Shown: positions 8,848-18,507, counted from the first letter of the stretch. The stretch is 64,000 nt of DNA from Caballeronia sordidicola (GCF_001544455.2 NZ_FCOC02000001.1:558001-622000), one strand, 5' to 3'. The notes: generated by a model not told the origin, from the sequence alone. Numbers and translations: made by a program.

Positions 8848-9744
8848 ATGACAGCAGTGATTGCAATTTCCCCGACGCCTCTCGCCAGCCAGATCGAAGA
8901 CTTGCTGCCGCAGACGCAATGTACAAAATGCGGCTACCCTGCCTGCCGGCCTTACGCAGAGGCCATCGCGACTGGACAAGCGAACTACAACCAATGTCCG
9001 CCGGGCGGGCAGGAAGGCGTGGCGCGGCTTGCCGCGCTGCTCGGCAAGCCCGTGATCCCGCTCAATCCGGAGAACGGCCTGGAGCGGCCACGCCCGCTTG
9101 CGTTCATCGATGAAAACCTGTGCATTGGCTGCACGTTGTGTCTGCAGGCGTGTCCGGTGGACGCCATCGTGGGCGCGGCCAAGCAGATGCATACCGTTAT
9201 CCCGGCGCTTTGCACCGGGTGCGACCTGTGCGTGCCGCCCTGCCCGGTTGATTGCATAGCAATGATTCCCGTTACGGGCGACCACACCGGCTGGGATGCA
9301 TGGAGCCAGGCGCAGGCGGACGCGGCGCGTGCTCGCCACGACCAGCATCTGGCGCGGCTTGCGCGTGAGCGCGACGCAGCCGAAGCCCGCAAGGCGGCGC
9401 GGGTGGCGGGCGCCCCAAGAACAGCGGCGCCGGCCGCGCCCGATACAGCCGCCGCCGGCACGCAAGCGCAACCTTTAGCCGTGACGCCCGAGGACGAAGC
9501 ACAAGCCAAAAAGCGTGCGATCATCCAGGCCGCCATGGAACGCGCGCGCAAGAAAAAGGAAGAGCTGGCGAAGCTCGGTGCAGGGCCTAAAAACACGGGC
9601 GATGTAAGCCCCGAGGTACAGGCGCAAATCGATGCCGCCGATGCCCGGCGTCGCCGCCTGGGTTTGACGCAGCCGGACGAAACGCCGCCATCAGCGCCCG
9701 GCGCAAACGCCGGCAACAATCCAGACAACGACCCCGACGCCTGA
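8848..9744 (+). CDS. rsxB: RnfB/RsxB-family iron-sulfur protein
   Basis: The 298-residue protein carries the RnfB four-Cys domain near residue 20 (CTKCGYPAC and, 17 residues on, QCPPGG). Two ferredoxin [4Fe-4S] motifs follow, [14 protein letters not shown] at about 93 and [14 protein letters not shown] at about 123. The last 130 residues are a charged, Ala-rich tail. In E. coli RsxB belongs to the RsxABCDGE electron-transfer complex that keeps SoxR reduced, and nth ends that operon. Here the other subunits are absent but nth still follows after 4 bases. The membrane-anchor helix of classical RnfB is missing with the start at 8848. The frame is open from 8767, but the extension does not look like an anchor. 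Confidence 0.9.
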   Translation: MTAVIAISPTPLASQIEDLLPQTQCTKCGYPACRPYAEAIATGQANYNQCPPGGQEGVARLAALLGKPVIPLNPENGLERPRPLAFIDENLCIGCTLCLQACPVDAIVGAAKQMHTVIPALCTGCDLCVPPCPVDCIAMIPVTGDHTGWDAWSQAQADAARARHDQHLARLARERDAAEARKAARVAGAPRTAAPAAPDTAAAGTQAQPLAVTPEDEAQAKKRAIIQAAMERARKKKEELAKLGAGPKNTGDVSPEVQAQIDAADARRRRLGLTQPDETPPSAPGANAGNNPDNDPDA

Positions 9745-9748
9745 GCCG

Positions 9749-10393
9749 ATGAACGCAAAAAAACGCCGCGCAATCTTCGAGACGCTGCAGAGTCTGAATC
9801 CGCATCCGACCACTGAACTCGAGCACAACTCGCCGTTCGAGCTGCTGATTTCGGTGCTGCTCTCGGCGCAAGCCACCGATGTCTCAGTCAACAAGGCCAT
9901 GCGCCGCATGTATCCGGTCGCGAACACGCCGGCCAAAGTGCTGGGGCTCGGCGAAGAAGGCGTGATCGAGTACATCAAGACAATCGGGTTGTATCGGACG
10001 AAAGCGAAGAACGTGATCGCAACGTGCCGGATTCTGGTCGATCAATACGGCGGCGAGGTGCCTGACAACCGCGAGGCGCTCGAAGCGTTACCAGGCGTCG
10101 GGCGCAAGACGGCGAACGTGATCTTGAACACGGCGTTCGGACATCCGACCATTGCCGTCGATACCCATATCTTCCGCGTGTCGAATCGAACGGGTCTCGC
10201 GCCCGGAAAGGATGTGCGCGCGGTGGAAATGGCCTTGGAGAAGTTTGTCCCCGACGAATTCAAGCACGACGCGCATCACTGGCTGATCCTGCACGGGCGC
10301 TATGTGTGCCGCGCCCGCGTGCCCGAGTGCTGGCATTGCGCGATCGAGCCGTTGTGCGAGTATCGGCCGAAGACGCCTGCGCCTGTCGAATAA
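9749..10393 (+). CDS. nth: Endonuclease III
   Basis: The 214-residue DNA glycosylase/AP lyase removes oxidised pyrimidines in base-excision repair. The helix-hairpin-helix LPGVGRKTANV places the catalytic Lys at residue 120, and VDTHIFR puts the catalytic Asp at 138; both numbers match E. coli Nth. The C-terminal Cys-X6-Cys-X2-Cys-X5-Cys cluster (CRARVPECWHCAIEPLC) binds a [4Fe-4S] centre. The gene starts 4 bases after rsxB stops, so the two are very likely co-transcribed. Confidence 0.97.
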   Translation: MNAKKRRAIFETLQSLNPHPTTELEHNSPFELLISVLLSAQATDVSVNKAMRRMYPVANTPAKVLGLGEEGVIEYIKTIGLYRTKAKNVIATCRILVDQYGGEVPDNREALEALPGVGRKTANVILNTAFGHPTIAVDTHIFRVSNRTGLAPGKDVRAVEMALEKFVPDEFKHDAHHWLILHGRYVCRARVPECWHCAIEPLCEYRPKTPAPVE

Positions 10394-10434
10394 GACGCTT
10401 GCACCGATGCAGCTTAAAATAAGCGCTTCACCAC

Positions 10435-10454
10435 GATTCAGCTAGATTCAGCTA
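10435..10454. repeat. Exact 10-bp tandem duplication
   Basis: GATTCAGCTA occurs twice head to tail immediately upstream of the DUF1841 start. It may be a slippage product or part of the leader. Confidence 0.6.
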
Positions 10455-10468
10455 AAGCGAAGCGCACC

Positions 10469-10900
10469 ATGTTCAACCCCAGCCGCGACGAAGTTCGCCA
10501 ATTTTTCACCGAAACCTGGCGCAAGCAGCGGCAAGGCGGCGTTCTGACGCCGCTGGAAAGCATCGCGGCCGACTGGATTGGCGAGCATCCGGAATACCAG
10601 CAGGAACTTGCCAGTCCGGACGTCGCGCAGGCCGACTATTCGCCCGATCAGGGCAAGAGCAATCCGTTCCTGCACCTGTCGATGCATCTGGCGATCACCG
10701 AACAGCTTTCCATCGATCAGCCGCCGGGAATCCGGCGCGCGCATGAGCGGCTCGTGGGACGTCTCGGTTCGACTCACGACGCGCAGCACGCCATCATGGA
10801 ATGCCTTGGGCAGATCATTTGGGAAGCGCAGCGCAACAACACGCCGCCCGACACCGACGCGTATCTCGCGTTGATCGAACAGCGCGCGTCGCGGGATTGA
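10469..10900 (+). CDS. DUF1841 family protein
   Basis: A 143-residue soluble protein that matches the betaproteobacterial DUF1841 family over its whole length. It shows the N-terminal MFNPSRDEVRQFFTETW, then NPFLHLSMHLAITEQLSIDQ, and the C-terminal HAIMECLGQIIWEAQ. No enzymatic motif is evident and the role is unknown. It lies 75 bases after nth and may be read from the same transcript, ending at the terminator at 10936. Confidence 0.88.
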   Translation: MFNPSRDEVRQFFTETWRKQRQGGVLTPLESIAADWIGEHPEYQQELASPDVAQADYSPDQGKSNPFLHLSMHLAITEQLSIDQPPGIRRAHERLVGRLGSTHDAQHAIMECLGQIIWEAQRNNTPPDTDAYLALIEQRASRD

Positions 10901-10935
10901 CGCACCCGAAAGCGCCGAACGACGCTTCAAACGAA

Positions 10936-10963
10936 AACACCTCGCCTTGAGCGAGGTGTTTTT
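10936..10963. terminator. Bidirectional terminator
   Basis: AACACCTCGC and GCGAGGTGTT (10936-10945, 10951-10960) form a 10-bp stem with a 5-base loop, an A run before it and a T run after it. It serves DUF1841 on the plus strand and the cytochrome genes on the minus strand. Confidence 0.88.
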
Positions 10964-10987
10964 CCATCCACGGCAAACAGCCGGAAG

Positions 10988-11359
10988 TTACTTCTTCAGC
11001 ACCAGATCGCCCTTCAGCGATTCGATATACGCCGCAATGTCCTTCAAATCCGCCTGCGACAGGTTCTGCACCTGTGCCGACATGATGGCGTTGCTGCGGC
11101 CGAAGTTCGGATTGCCGTTGCCCATCTGATACTGGCGCAGCGCCCAATAAACATAGTCGGCGTGCTGACCCGCGAGCTTCGGATACTCCGCGCTCACCGG
11201 CTTGTTCAGGTTCGGCCCGTGACAAGCCGCGCAGTTGTGCGCTTCCGCGAGTACCTTGCCATTGCTGGCGTCAGCGGCAAATGCCGGCTGCACGGCCATT
11301 GCGCCGGCCAGCGCCGCCGCCATGCATGCTGTTTTCAACACTGTTTCGAGTGCCTTCAT
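10988..11359 (-). CDS. Periplasmic c-type cytochrome
   Basis: The 123-residue precursor has a signal peptide ending AFAADA at about residue 29. It has one haem-binding CAACH motif at about 43-47 and a later Met (SNAIMSAQVQ, about 93) suited as the sixth haem ligand. The C-terminal KDIAAYIESLKG helix is typical of class I cytochromes c such as c4/c5 halves. It is an electron carrier in the periplasm; its partner cannot be named. It follows a second cytochrome gene by 82 bases in the same direction. Confidence 0.9.
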   Translation of the reverse strand: MKALETVLKTACMAAALAGAMAVQPAFAADASNGKVLAEAHNCAACHGPNLNKPVSAEYPKLAGQHADYVYWALRQYQMGNGNPNFGRSNAIMSAQVQNLSQADLKDIAAYIESLKGDLVLKK

Positions 11360-11441
11360 GAATTCTCCTATCCCGCGAATGGTAAGTGCCGAGTGAGCGT
11401 GTCTTCGACCTGATGCTCTTGATCAGGACCAGCGCGCGGGA

Positions 11442-11807
11442 TCACTTGTCGGGATTGTTCTTCGAAGAGGGGGTTTGCGCGGCGTAGTACGCAGCAATAT
11501 CGGCAATATCCTGGTCGGTGAGCGTGACCGCTATGCCGTGCATGGTCTCGAAGTGACGATCGCCCTTCTTGTAGGCTTGCAGCGCATTCTCAAGATAACG
11601 GGCGCTCTGGCCGCCGAGCATGGGAACCCGGTACACCTCGGGATACGCGGTGCGATACCCGGGAATGCCGTGACACCCGATACACATCGCAACCTTGCCC
11701 TGGGCCGCTTTCGCGTTGCCCACGACATCGGCGGAGGCCTGGGTCGCGAAGCCGGCAAGCCCCGACAGCGCTGCGATCACGGCACATTTGCCGACGAATT
11801 TATTCAT
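11442..11807 (-). CDS. Periplasmic c-type cytochrome, upstream paralogue
   Basis: The 121-residue product has a signal peptide ending QASADV at about residue 26 and a single haem motif CIGCH near 42. The likely axial Met is in FETMHGIAVTL. DIADIAAYYAAQ matches the last helix of its neighbour at 10988-11359, so the two look like a split form of a di-haem c4-type cytochrome. The start at 11807 is chosen over the longer frame because it begins directly with the signal peptide (MNKFVGKCAVIAALSG). Confidence 0.9.
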   Translation of the reverse strand: MNKFVGKCAVIAALSGLAGFATQASADVVGNAKAAQGKVAMCIGCHGIPGYRTAYPEVYRVPMLGGQSARYLENALQAYKKGDRHFETMHGIAVTLTDQDIADIAAYYAAQTPSSKNNPDK

Positions 11808-12180
11808 AGCTTCTAACCTGGCATGAGGGGAAATCCGGCACCTTGTAAAGGCCTGGCGTTCCGGGACTTTCTCGGGACTGGTCAATCTCGGCCAAATCTC
11901 AAACGCGTCCAGGTGCATTTAAGACAAGTCCGATTTACAGCCACACGGGCCAAAAAAATCGCGCTAATTGTACCGCGCGACCTACCCTGCGTCCACAGGC
12001 CGCGGCGTGCGGTGTCGCATCGCGCCAAGCCCCGCCGATCAAGGCCGATCAAGGCCGGACAGCCTGCGACAATGTGTCCAATGGACATCTTTAAAATGCC
12101 GGAATACCGGGAATTTGGGCGCTCAATAGCAAAACGGCATCTGACTTATACTGCAATTTTCCTTCTTCGAGAGATGCGTC
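11808..12180. other. Gene-free interval with a short tandem repeat
   Basis: These 373 bases separate the cytochrome promoter from the MoxR gene. A 10-base unit CGATCAAGGC is duplicated in tandem near 12037-12057. An AT-rich stretch lies before 12180. No gene or clear promoter is seen. Confidence 0.5.
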
Positions 12181-13023
12181 ATGCGTTTTGAAGGCTCATC
12201 GCAGTACGTCGCAACCGACGACCTCAAGCTCGCCGTCAACGCCGCGATCACGCTGCAACGCCCGCTGCTGATCAAGGGCGAGCCCGGCACCGGCAAGACC
12301 ATGCTGGCGGAGGAAGTGGCCGCCGCGCTCGGCATGCCGCTGCTGCAATGGCACATCAAATCGACCACGAAGGCGCAGCAGGGATTGTACGAATACGACG
12401 CGGTCTCGCGCCTGCGGGACTCGCAGCTCGGCGACGAACGCGTGAAGGACATCCGCAATTACATCGTGAAGGGCGTGTTGTGGCAGGCGTTCGATGCCGA
12501 CGTGCCAACCGTGCTGCTGATCGATGAAATCGACAAGGCCGATATCGAGTTTCCGAACGACTTGCTGCGCGAACTCGACCGCATGGAGTTCTATGTCTAC
12601 GAGACACACGAACTGGTCAAGGCGAAGCATCGGCCGCTCGTCATCATCACGTCGAACAACGAGAAAGAACTGCCCGACGCGTTCCTGCGCCGCTGTTTTT
12701 TCCACTACATCAAGTTTCCCGAACCCACGACGATGAAGCAGATTGTCGACGTGCATTTTCCGGGTATCAAGGAAGAACTGGTCGCCGCTGCCATGCAGAG
12801 CTTCTTTGAGTTGCGCAACGTTTCGGGGCTCAAGAAGAAGCCATCGACATCCGAACTGCTCGACTGGCTGAAACTGCTGCTCGCGGAAGATATTGGTCCG
12901 GAAGCGCTTCGATCCAGCGATCAAAAGCAGATCATTCCGCCGCTGCACGGTGCGTTATTGAAGAATGAGCAGGACCTGAGTCTTTTCGAGCGGCTTCTGT
13001 TCATGAACCGCAATAACCGTTAA
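12181..13023 (+). CDS. MoxR-family AAA+ ATPase
   Basis: The 280-residue ATPase has Walker A GEPGTGKT at residues 33-40, Walker B LLIDEIDKAD at about 112 and sensor 1 ITSNNEKELPDAF with the arginine-finger region FLRRCFFHY. MoxR proteins act as chaperones that assemble or insert cofactors into partner enzymes, usually with a VWA-domain protein. That partner is the next gene, 32 bases downstream. The client enzyme is unknown; the two cytochromes upstream on the other strand may be coincidental. Confidence 0.93.
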   Translation: MRFEGSSQYVATDDLKLAVNAAITLQRPLLIKGEPGTGKTMLAEEVAAALGMPLLQWHIKSTTKAQQGLYEYDAVSRLRDSQLGDERVKDIRNYIVKGVLWQAFDADVPTVLLIDEIDKADIEFPNDLLRELDRMEFYVYETHELVKAKHRPLVIITSNNEKELPDAFLRRCFFHYIKFPEPTTMKQIVDVHFPGIKEELVAAAMQSFFELRNVSGLKKKPSTSELLDWLKLLLAEDIGPEALRSSDQKQIIPPLHGALLKNEQDLSLFERLLFMNRNNR

Positions 13024-13055
13024 GCAGTCCCGGTCATGAGCCGCAGGAAACCGCC

Positions 13056-14231
13056 ATGCTGATCGACTTCTTTTATTCGTTGCGCAGCGCAAAGCTGCCA
13101 GTTTCGGTCAAGGAATACCTCACCTTGCTCGAAGCGTTGAAGTCGCGGGTAATTGGACCGTCTATCGACGAGTTTTATTTTCTCGCCCGCATGACGCTGG
13201 TCAAGGACGAAAAATACTTCGATAAATTCGATCAGGCTTTCGGCGCCTATTCTCACGGCGTTGCCGCGCTCGATGAAGCCGCGCTCGATATTCCGCTGGA
13301 ATGGCTGAAGAAAAAGCTCGACCGGGATTTCACGCCCGAAGAGAAGCGCCAGATTGAAGCGCTTGGTGGTATCGACAAACTGATGGCACGGCTGAAAGAG
13401 CTTTTCGAAGAGCAGAAGGAAAGGCACGAAGGCGGCAGCAAATGGATCGGCTCCGGCGGAACATCGCCTTTTGGCAACGGCGGATTCAATCCGGAAGGCA
13501 TTCGCATTGGCGGCGATTCCGCAGGAAACCGGACCGCCGTCAAGGTATGGGACGAACGCGCTTATAAGGATTACGACGATCAGGTCGAAATCGGCACGCG
13601 CAATATCAAGGTGGCGTTACGGCGTCTGCGCCGTTTCGCGCGCGAAGGCGCGGCCGACGAACTCGATTTACCCGACACCATCCGCAGTACCGCCGCGAAC
13701 GCCGGCTGGCTCGACCTTAAAATGGTGCCGGAACGCCATAACAATGTGAAAGTCCTGATGCTGCTGGATGTAGGCGGCTCAATGGACGACCATATAAAAC
13801 GCGTCGAAGAGCTCTTTTCCGCCGCAAAGTCGGAATTCAAGCATCTCGAGTTCTATTATTTTCATAATTGCGTCTACGATTATCTCTGGAAGAATAACCG
13901 GCGCAGGCATGGGGAACGCACCGCCACGTTCGACGTATTGCACAAGTTTTCGCCGGATACAAAACTGATTTTTGTCGGCGATGCAACCATGAGCCCATAC
14001 GAGGTCGTGCAACCGGGCGGTTCCGTGGAATACAACAATGCCGAAGCCGGCGCTGTCTGGCTGAGACGCCTCGCCGATCAGTTTCCGCATTTCGCGTGGC
14101 TTAATCCCGAACCGGAAAGCCTTTGGGAATATCGGCAATCGGTATCGATTATTCGGCAGATCCTGGGCGGCCGCATGTACGGTCTCACGCTGGCCGGTCT
14201 TGAAAGCGCAATGCGGGCGCTTTCCAAATAA
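13056..14231 (+). CDS. VWA domain protein, CoxE-like partner of MoxR
   Basis: The 391-residue protein has a variable N-terminal half (about 1-160) with a Gly-rich linker. A C-terminal von Willebrand A domain follows, with the metal-ion motif DVGGSMDD at residues 238-245 (Asp, Ser and later Asp in FVGDATMSPYE). The MoxR-VWA arrangement is known from cox and related clusters, where the pair matures a metalloenzyme. Both genes are in the same direction with a 32-base gap, so an operon is likely. Confidence 0.9.
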   Translation: MLIDFFYSLRSAKLPVSVKEYLTLLEALKSRVIGPSIDEFYFLARMTLVKDEKYFDKFDQAFGAYSHGVAALDEAALDIPLEWLKKKLDRDFTPEEKRQIEALGGIDKLMARLKELFEEQKERHEGGSKWIGSGGTSPFGNGGFNPEGIRIGGDSAGNRTAVKVWDERAYKDYDDQVEIGTRNIKVALRRLRRFAREGAADELDLPDTIRSTAANAGWLDLKMVPERHNNVKVLMLLDVGGSMDDHIKRVEELFSAAKSEFKHLEFYYFHNCVYDYLWKNNRRRHGERTATFDVLHKFSPDTKLIFVGDATMSPYEVVQPGGSVEYNNAEAGAVWLRRLADQFPHFAWLNPEPESLWEYRQSVSIIRQILGGRMYGLTLAGLESAMRALSK

Positions 14232-14338
14232 GCGCGCCAAAACGTTTAAGTGGCACGGCCGCTTTTTTTCATACTGTCCCTGTTGCTAAAGCCTTTCGGC
14301 GCGTACGATTCGCGCGAAACATTAATGAAAGGCTTTGA

Positions 14339-15526
14339 ATGAATCCGTCCGCCGCGGCTTTCCGGCCATTTGCCGACTCGTCGCTCTCGGCAATGGTCGC
14401 CGGTTTTGTCGCAATGATGACCGGCTATACCAGTTCGCTCGTGCTGATATTCCAGGCGGGGCGCGCCGCGCATTTATCGGATGCGCAAATCTCTTCCTGG
14501 ATCTGGGCGCTTTCAATCGGCATGGCGCTGTGCACGATCGGGCTGTCGCTCAGGTTCCGCGCACCCATTGTGATCGCCTGGTCGACGCCCGGCGCGGCGC
14601 TCCTCGTGACGTCGCTCCCGAACGTGCCTTATGCCGATGCCATCGGCGCGTTTATCGTGTGTGCCGTGTTGCTGACCGTGGTCGGGCTGACCGGCTGGTT
14701 CGACACGCTCATGCGCAGGATTCCCGCGGGAATCGCGGCGGCGCTGCTGGCCGGGATCCTGTTCGAGATCGGCATCGAAATCTTCAAGGCCGCGCAATTC
14801 CAGACGGCGCTCGTGCTGACGATGTTCTTCACCTATCTCGTCATCAAGCGCCTCGCGCCTCGCTACGCCATCCTGAGCACTCTGGTGGCAGGCATCGTCG
14901 CCGCGGGCATGCTTGGTCTCCTCGATTTCAGCCAGTTCCACGTCGCGCTCGCGCATCCGGTCTTCACCGCGCCGCACTTCTCGCTCGCGGCGGCGGTCAG
15001 CATCGGCATTCCGCTTTTTGTGGTGGCGATGGCCTCGCAGAACGTGCCCGGCATCGCCGTGCTGCGCGCGGACGGGTACAACACGCCCTCGGCGCCGCTG
15101 ATCGCAACGACCGGCATTGCGTCCCTCGTGCTCGCTCCGTTCGGCTCCCACGGCGTCAATCTGGCCGCCATTACTGCGGCCATCTGCACCGGCCCCGAAG
15201 CCCACGAGGATCGGTCAAGGCGCTATATGGCGGCCGTCTGGTGCGGTATTTTTTATCTTGTCGCCGGGATATTCGGGGCCACCATCGCGGCGCTGTTCGG
15301 ATCGCTGCCGAAGGCGCTGGTCGTATCGGTCGCGGCGCTCGCGCTGTTCGGCTCGATCATGAGCGGCCTTACCAACGCCATGCAGGACGTGCGCCAGCGG
15401 GAAGCCGCGCTCGTCACGTTCATGGTGACGGCTTCCGGGCTCACGCTTTTATCGATAGGATCGGCGTTCTGGGGACTTGTCGCCGGCGTCGTCACGCAGA
15501 TTGTGCTGAACGCGCGCCGGGCGTAG
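14339..15526 (+). CDS. benE: BenE family benzoate/H+ symporter
   Basis: A 395-residue inner-membrane protein with about 12 hydrophobic helices. It shows BenE traits such as WSTPGAALL, GSHGVNLAAITAAICTGPEAHED and the closing FGSIMSGLTNAMQD. It probably imports benzoate or a related aromatic acid, although no catabolic genes lie nearby in the window. It follows the VWA gene by 107 bases and may have its own promoter. Confidence 0.9.
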   Translation: MNPSAAAFRPFADSSLSAMVAGFVAMMTGYTSSLVLIFQAGRAAHLSDAQISSWIWALSIGMALCTIGLSLRFRAPIVIAWSTPGAALLVTSLPNVPYADAIGAFIVCAVLLTVVGLTGWFDTLMRRIPAGIAAALLAGILFEIGIEIFKAAQFQTALVLTMFFTYLVIKRLAPRYAILSTLVAGIVAAGMLGLLDFSQFHVALAHPVFTAPHFSLAAAVSIGIPLFVVAMASQNVPGIAVLRADGYNTPSAPLIATTGIASLVLAPFGSHGVNLAAITAAICTGPEAHEDRSRRYMAAVWCGIFYLVAGIFGATIAALFGSLPKALVVSVAALALFGSIMSGLTNAMQDVRQREAALVTFMVTASGLTLLSIGSAFWGLVAGVVTQIVLNARRA

Positions 15527-15833
15527 ATTTATCCCGCCGACGCGAAAGGTTCACAGGGCCGGCGTGTAATGACTTCAGGACCAAAGGTAAAAGACTGGCT
15601 CAAGTGCGGGCACCCGGATTGCGACGCGTAGATGTAAGCACCGAAGCTCAAGCGGGAAACACCACCGCCATCAGCCCTACTCTCGCCAAACGGCGCGGCA
15701 GGACTAGAATGACACTCTTGGGCGAGACGATTGCCAGCAGCTTTGGCGCCGCGGCAGCACGAGCGGCCTCGCATCCTCCTTTCAACGCGGGCACTCCGCA
15801 TCTTTGACAACGGCCAAACGCCGAAGACCAGAC
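15527..15833 (+). other. Region upstream of transaldolase
   Basis: The 307 bases contain no gene. A TAGAAT near 15703 could be a -10 element for tal, but the matching -35 is poor. No terminator for benE is visible. Confidence 0.4.
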
Positions 15834-16787
15834 ATGACCTCCGCTCTCGACCAGCTCAAGCAATACACCACCGTCGTCGCCGACACGGGCAACTTCCAGC
15901 AACTCGGCGAATTCAAGCCGCAGGACGCGACCACGAACCCGTCGCTGATCCTCAAGGCCGTTCAAAACGACGATTACAAGCCCTTGCTCGAAAAGACCGT
16001 CAAGGACCATGCAAGCAAGTCGACGGGCCATATCATCGACCAGTTGCTGGTGGCGTTCGGCAAGGAGATCCTCAAGATCGTCCCGGGCCGCGTATCGACC
16101 GAAGTCGATGCACGTCTTTCGTTCGACACGAAAGCTTCCATCGAAAAAGGCCGCGAGATCATCAAGCTGTATGAAGACGCGGGCATTGACCGCAAGCGCA
16201 TCCTGATCAAGCTCGCGTCCACGTGGGAAGGCATCCGCGCCATGGAGACGCTGCAAAAGGATGGCATCCACTGCAACATGACGCTGCTGTTCTCGACCGC
16301 GCAAGCCGCGGCGGCAGCGGACGGCGGCGCGCAACTCATTTCGCCGTTCGTCGGCCGTATCTACGACTGGTACAAGAAGTCGGCGGGCGCGGATTGGGAC
16401 GAAGCGAAAATGGGCGGTGCGAACGATCCGGGCGTGCAGTCGGTGCGCAAGATCTACGCGTACTACAAGAAGTTCGGCTACAAGACCGAAGTGATGGGCG
16501 CAAGCTTTCGCACAGTCAATCAGATCACGGAACTGGCCGGCTGCGACCTGCTGACCATCAGCCCCGACCTGCTCAAGAAACTCGCGGACAGCAATGACAC
16601 GGTCGAGCGCAAGCTGTCGCCGGAAGCCGTCGCGAACGACAAGGTCGAGAAAATCAATGTCGATGAAGCAAGCTTCCGCTTCCTCGTCAACGACGACGCC
16701 ATGGCCACCGAAAAGCTGGCCGAAGGCATTCGCGCTTTCGCGGCTGATGCGGTCAAGCTCGAAAAGCTGATCGAAGCGCTGAAGTAA
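15834..16787 (+). CDS. tal: Transaldolase
   Basis: The 317-residue enzyme of the non-oxidative pentose phosphate pathway moves a dihydroxyacetone unit from sedoheptulose-7-phosphate to glyceraldehyde-3-phosphate. The Schiff-base Lys is residue 126 in [11 protein letters not shown], equivalent to Lys132 of E. coli Tal[10 protein letters not shown] at residues 31-39 is the N-terminal signature. The ATG at 15834 fits the length of class TalB enzymes; an in-frame ATG ten codons upstream is not favoured. A strong terminator follows. Confidence 0.96.
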   Translation: MTSALDQLKQYTTVVADTGNFQQLGEFKPQDATTNPSLILKAVQNDDYKPLLEKTVKDHASKSTGHIIDQLLVAFGKEILKIVPGRVSTEVDARLSFDTKASIEKGREIIKLYEDAGIDRKRILIKLASTWEGIRAMETLQKDGIHCNMTLLFSTAQAAAAADGGAQLISPFVGRIYDWYKKSAGADWDEAKMGGANDPGVQSVRKIYAYYKKFGYKTEVMGASFRTVNQITELAGCDLLTISPDLLKKLADSNDTVERKLSPEAVANDKVEKINVDEASFRFLVNDDAMATEKLAEGIRAFAADAVKLEKLIEALK

Positions 16788-16826
16788 TCTGGCGGCTGCA
16801 ACACAGAGACTACGTGTCTGGAAACG

Positions 16827-16859
16827 GGCGCCGGTGCTATTTCGCCGGCGCCTTTTTTT
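16827..16859 (+). terminator. Rho-independent terminator of tal
   Basis: GGCGCCGG (16827-16834) pairs with CCGGCGCC (16845-16852), followed by seven T residues. Confidence 0.9.
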
Positions 16860-16953
16860 ATGCGGGTCGGGGTCGCGCGAGGCGTTTTTAGCCGCAGGGC
16901 GTGGGCTAGACTTTTGAGACGGGCGGGGGCCGCCCACTACAAAAGGAGCGCCA

Positions 16954-17370
16954 ATGCGTCTCGAACCCTATCTGTACTTCAACGGCCGCACGGAAGAAGC
17001 GCTCGTGTTCTATCAACACGCAATCAATGCGGAAACCCTCTCCGTGCTGCGTTTCAAGGACTCCCCCGACGGCGTGACCACGACGCCCGAATGGCAGCAC
17101 AAGATCATGCATTCCACCTTCAGGATAGGCGCGAGCATCATCATGGCCTCCGATGGCGTGAACTCGGCGCCCCAGGTGTTCTCTGGTTTCAGCATCGCGA
17201 TCGTGGCCGACGACGACGCGTCGGGCCAGCGCATGTTCGAAGCGCTGAGCGTGGATGGCAATGTCCGGATGACCTGGCAGCCGACTTTCTGGAGCAGCGG
17301 CTTCGGCATGGTCTCCGACAAGTTCGGCATCCCGTGGATCGTGAGCGTGATGGACGACCTCGGCGGCTGA
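16954..17370 (+). CDS. PhnB-like VOC family protein
   Basis: The 138-residue protein has the PhnB/DUF1338-like glyoxalase fold with the hallmark start RLEPYLYFNGRTEEALVFYQ and the closing DKFGIPWIVSV. Members of this group bind a small ligand or metal, but the reaction is usually unknown. The ATG follows AAAGGAGCGCCA. It is a single-gene unit after the tal terminator. Confidence 0.88.
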   Translation: MRLEPYLYFNGRTEEALVFYQHAINAETLSVLRFKDSPDGVTTTPEWQHKIMHSTFRIGASIIMASDGVNSAPQVFSGFSIAIVADDDASGQRMFEALSVDGNVRMTWQPTFWSSGFGMVSDKFGIPWIVSVMDDLGG

Positions 17371-17397
17371 CTTTCTCTTTCTTTCTGATACGCGTTT

Positions 17398-18507
17398 TTA
17401 TCGGTGGAAGGGCTGCGCGCCTTCAAGATTCCATTGCCGCTCGATCTCGATCAGCCGCAAGCGTAGCCGGTCCACTTGTTCCGCCAGCCGTTTCGCGAGC
17501 CAGTACGGCCCCTGCAATTCGGGCGCGATTTCGGCCGCCACGCTCGCGGTCCGTTCGAGCCGCGCGGCGGCCGCCGGAGAACCTGTTGCCGCGTGCAGCA
17601 AGCCGACCCTGCCGAACCGCAACGCGCGCGCCATCAGCAGCAAGGTGTGGCGCACGGCGCGCTCCTCGGCGTGCCCGCTCGCAGCCAGCCCGGGCGCGTT
17701 GTCCGGAACCGCCGACGCCATCATTTCAAGCGCGGTGATGATCGAGCGATGCTGGCGCTGGATATCCTCGAGTACGGCAACCGGCGCGTCGATTTCCTTT
17801 GCGACCGATGCCAGCAACGAACGCGACGAAACCAGCCGGGCGTTCATCGTGGCGAATTGTTGGCTCATGGCGTCCACCGGTATGTGGCGGCCTTCCACGA
17901 TCGCGCCGTAGATCCGCGCGCTGTCGCGCATGTTGTCGGCGAGACGGTAGCGCCATGAATACGTGGCGTATTGCGGCAGCACGAATGAAAACGCCAGCGC
18001 GATCGCAATGCCGATCATCACCGTGAGCGTGCGCCACAAGCCCACGTCGAGAGGCAAATTCCCGTGCCCGGCCACGATCACGGTGGTAATGCCCGTAAGC
18101 AACGCGATATACCCCGGCTTGCCGATGGCGTGATACGCGCACACGCCGGTAATCACCGCCAGCAGCATGAAGGTAATCATGGTCGAATGCGTCACGGACT
18201 GCAGCAGAATCAACCCCAGCCCGAGCGACGCGCCGAGCATGGTGCCGACCGCCCGCTCCGCCGCCTTCTTGCGGATATTGCCGTGATGCTGCAAACCGCC
18301 GATCACGACCAGCAAGGTCACCGTGGACCATTCGCCGTGCGGAATATCGATCCCCGATGTCAGCGCAATCGACGCCAGCAGCGCCAGCGCCACGCGCGCC
18401 GCGTGCAGGTACTTCGCGTGGCGGTATCGGAAGTATGGCGAGCCCAGCACGTGCAGCATGCGGCGCGTGTGGCTTCGAACAGCCCTGGGTGGTTCAGTGG
18501 AGGACAT
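17398..18507 (-). CDS. FUSC family inner-membrane protein
   Basis: A 369-residue protein with an N-terminal block of about six transmembrane helices (residues 30-170), including GEWSTVTLLVVIGGLQHHGN and the following KAAERAVGTMLGA typical of the fusaric acid resistance / aromatic acid exporter family. The soluble C-terminal half is helical. The start at 18507 (MSSTEPPRAV) is preferred over the frame from 18555. It probably exports aromatic or other weak acids; the substrate is not known. Confidence 0.88.
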   Translation of the reverse strand: MSSTEPPRAVRSHTRRMLHVLGSPYFRYRHAKYLHAARVALALLASIALTSGIDIPHGEWSTVTLLVVIGGLQHHGNIRKKAAERAVGTMLGASLGLGLILLQSVTHSTMITFMLLAVITGVCAYHAIGKPGYIALLTGITTVIVAGHGNLPLDVGLWRTLTVMIGIAIALAFSFVLPQYATYSWRYRLADNMRDSARIYGAIVEGRHIPVDAMSQQFATMNARLVSSRSLLASVAKEIDAPVAVLEDIQRQHRSIITALEMMASAVPDNAPGLAASGHAEERAVRHTLLLMARALRFGRVGLLHAATGSPAAAARLERTASVAAEIAPELQGPYWLAKRLAEQVDRLRLRLIEIERQWNLEGAQPFHR

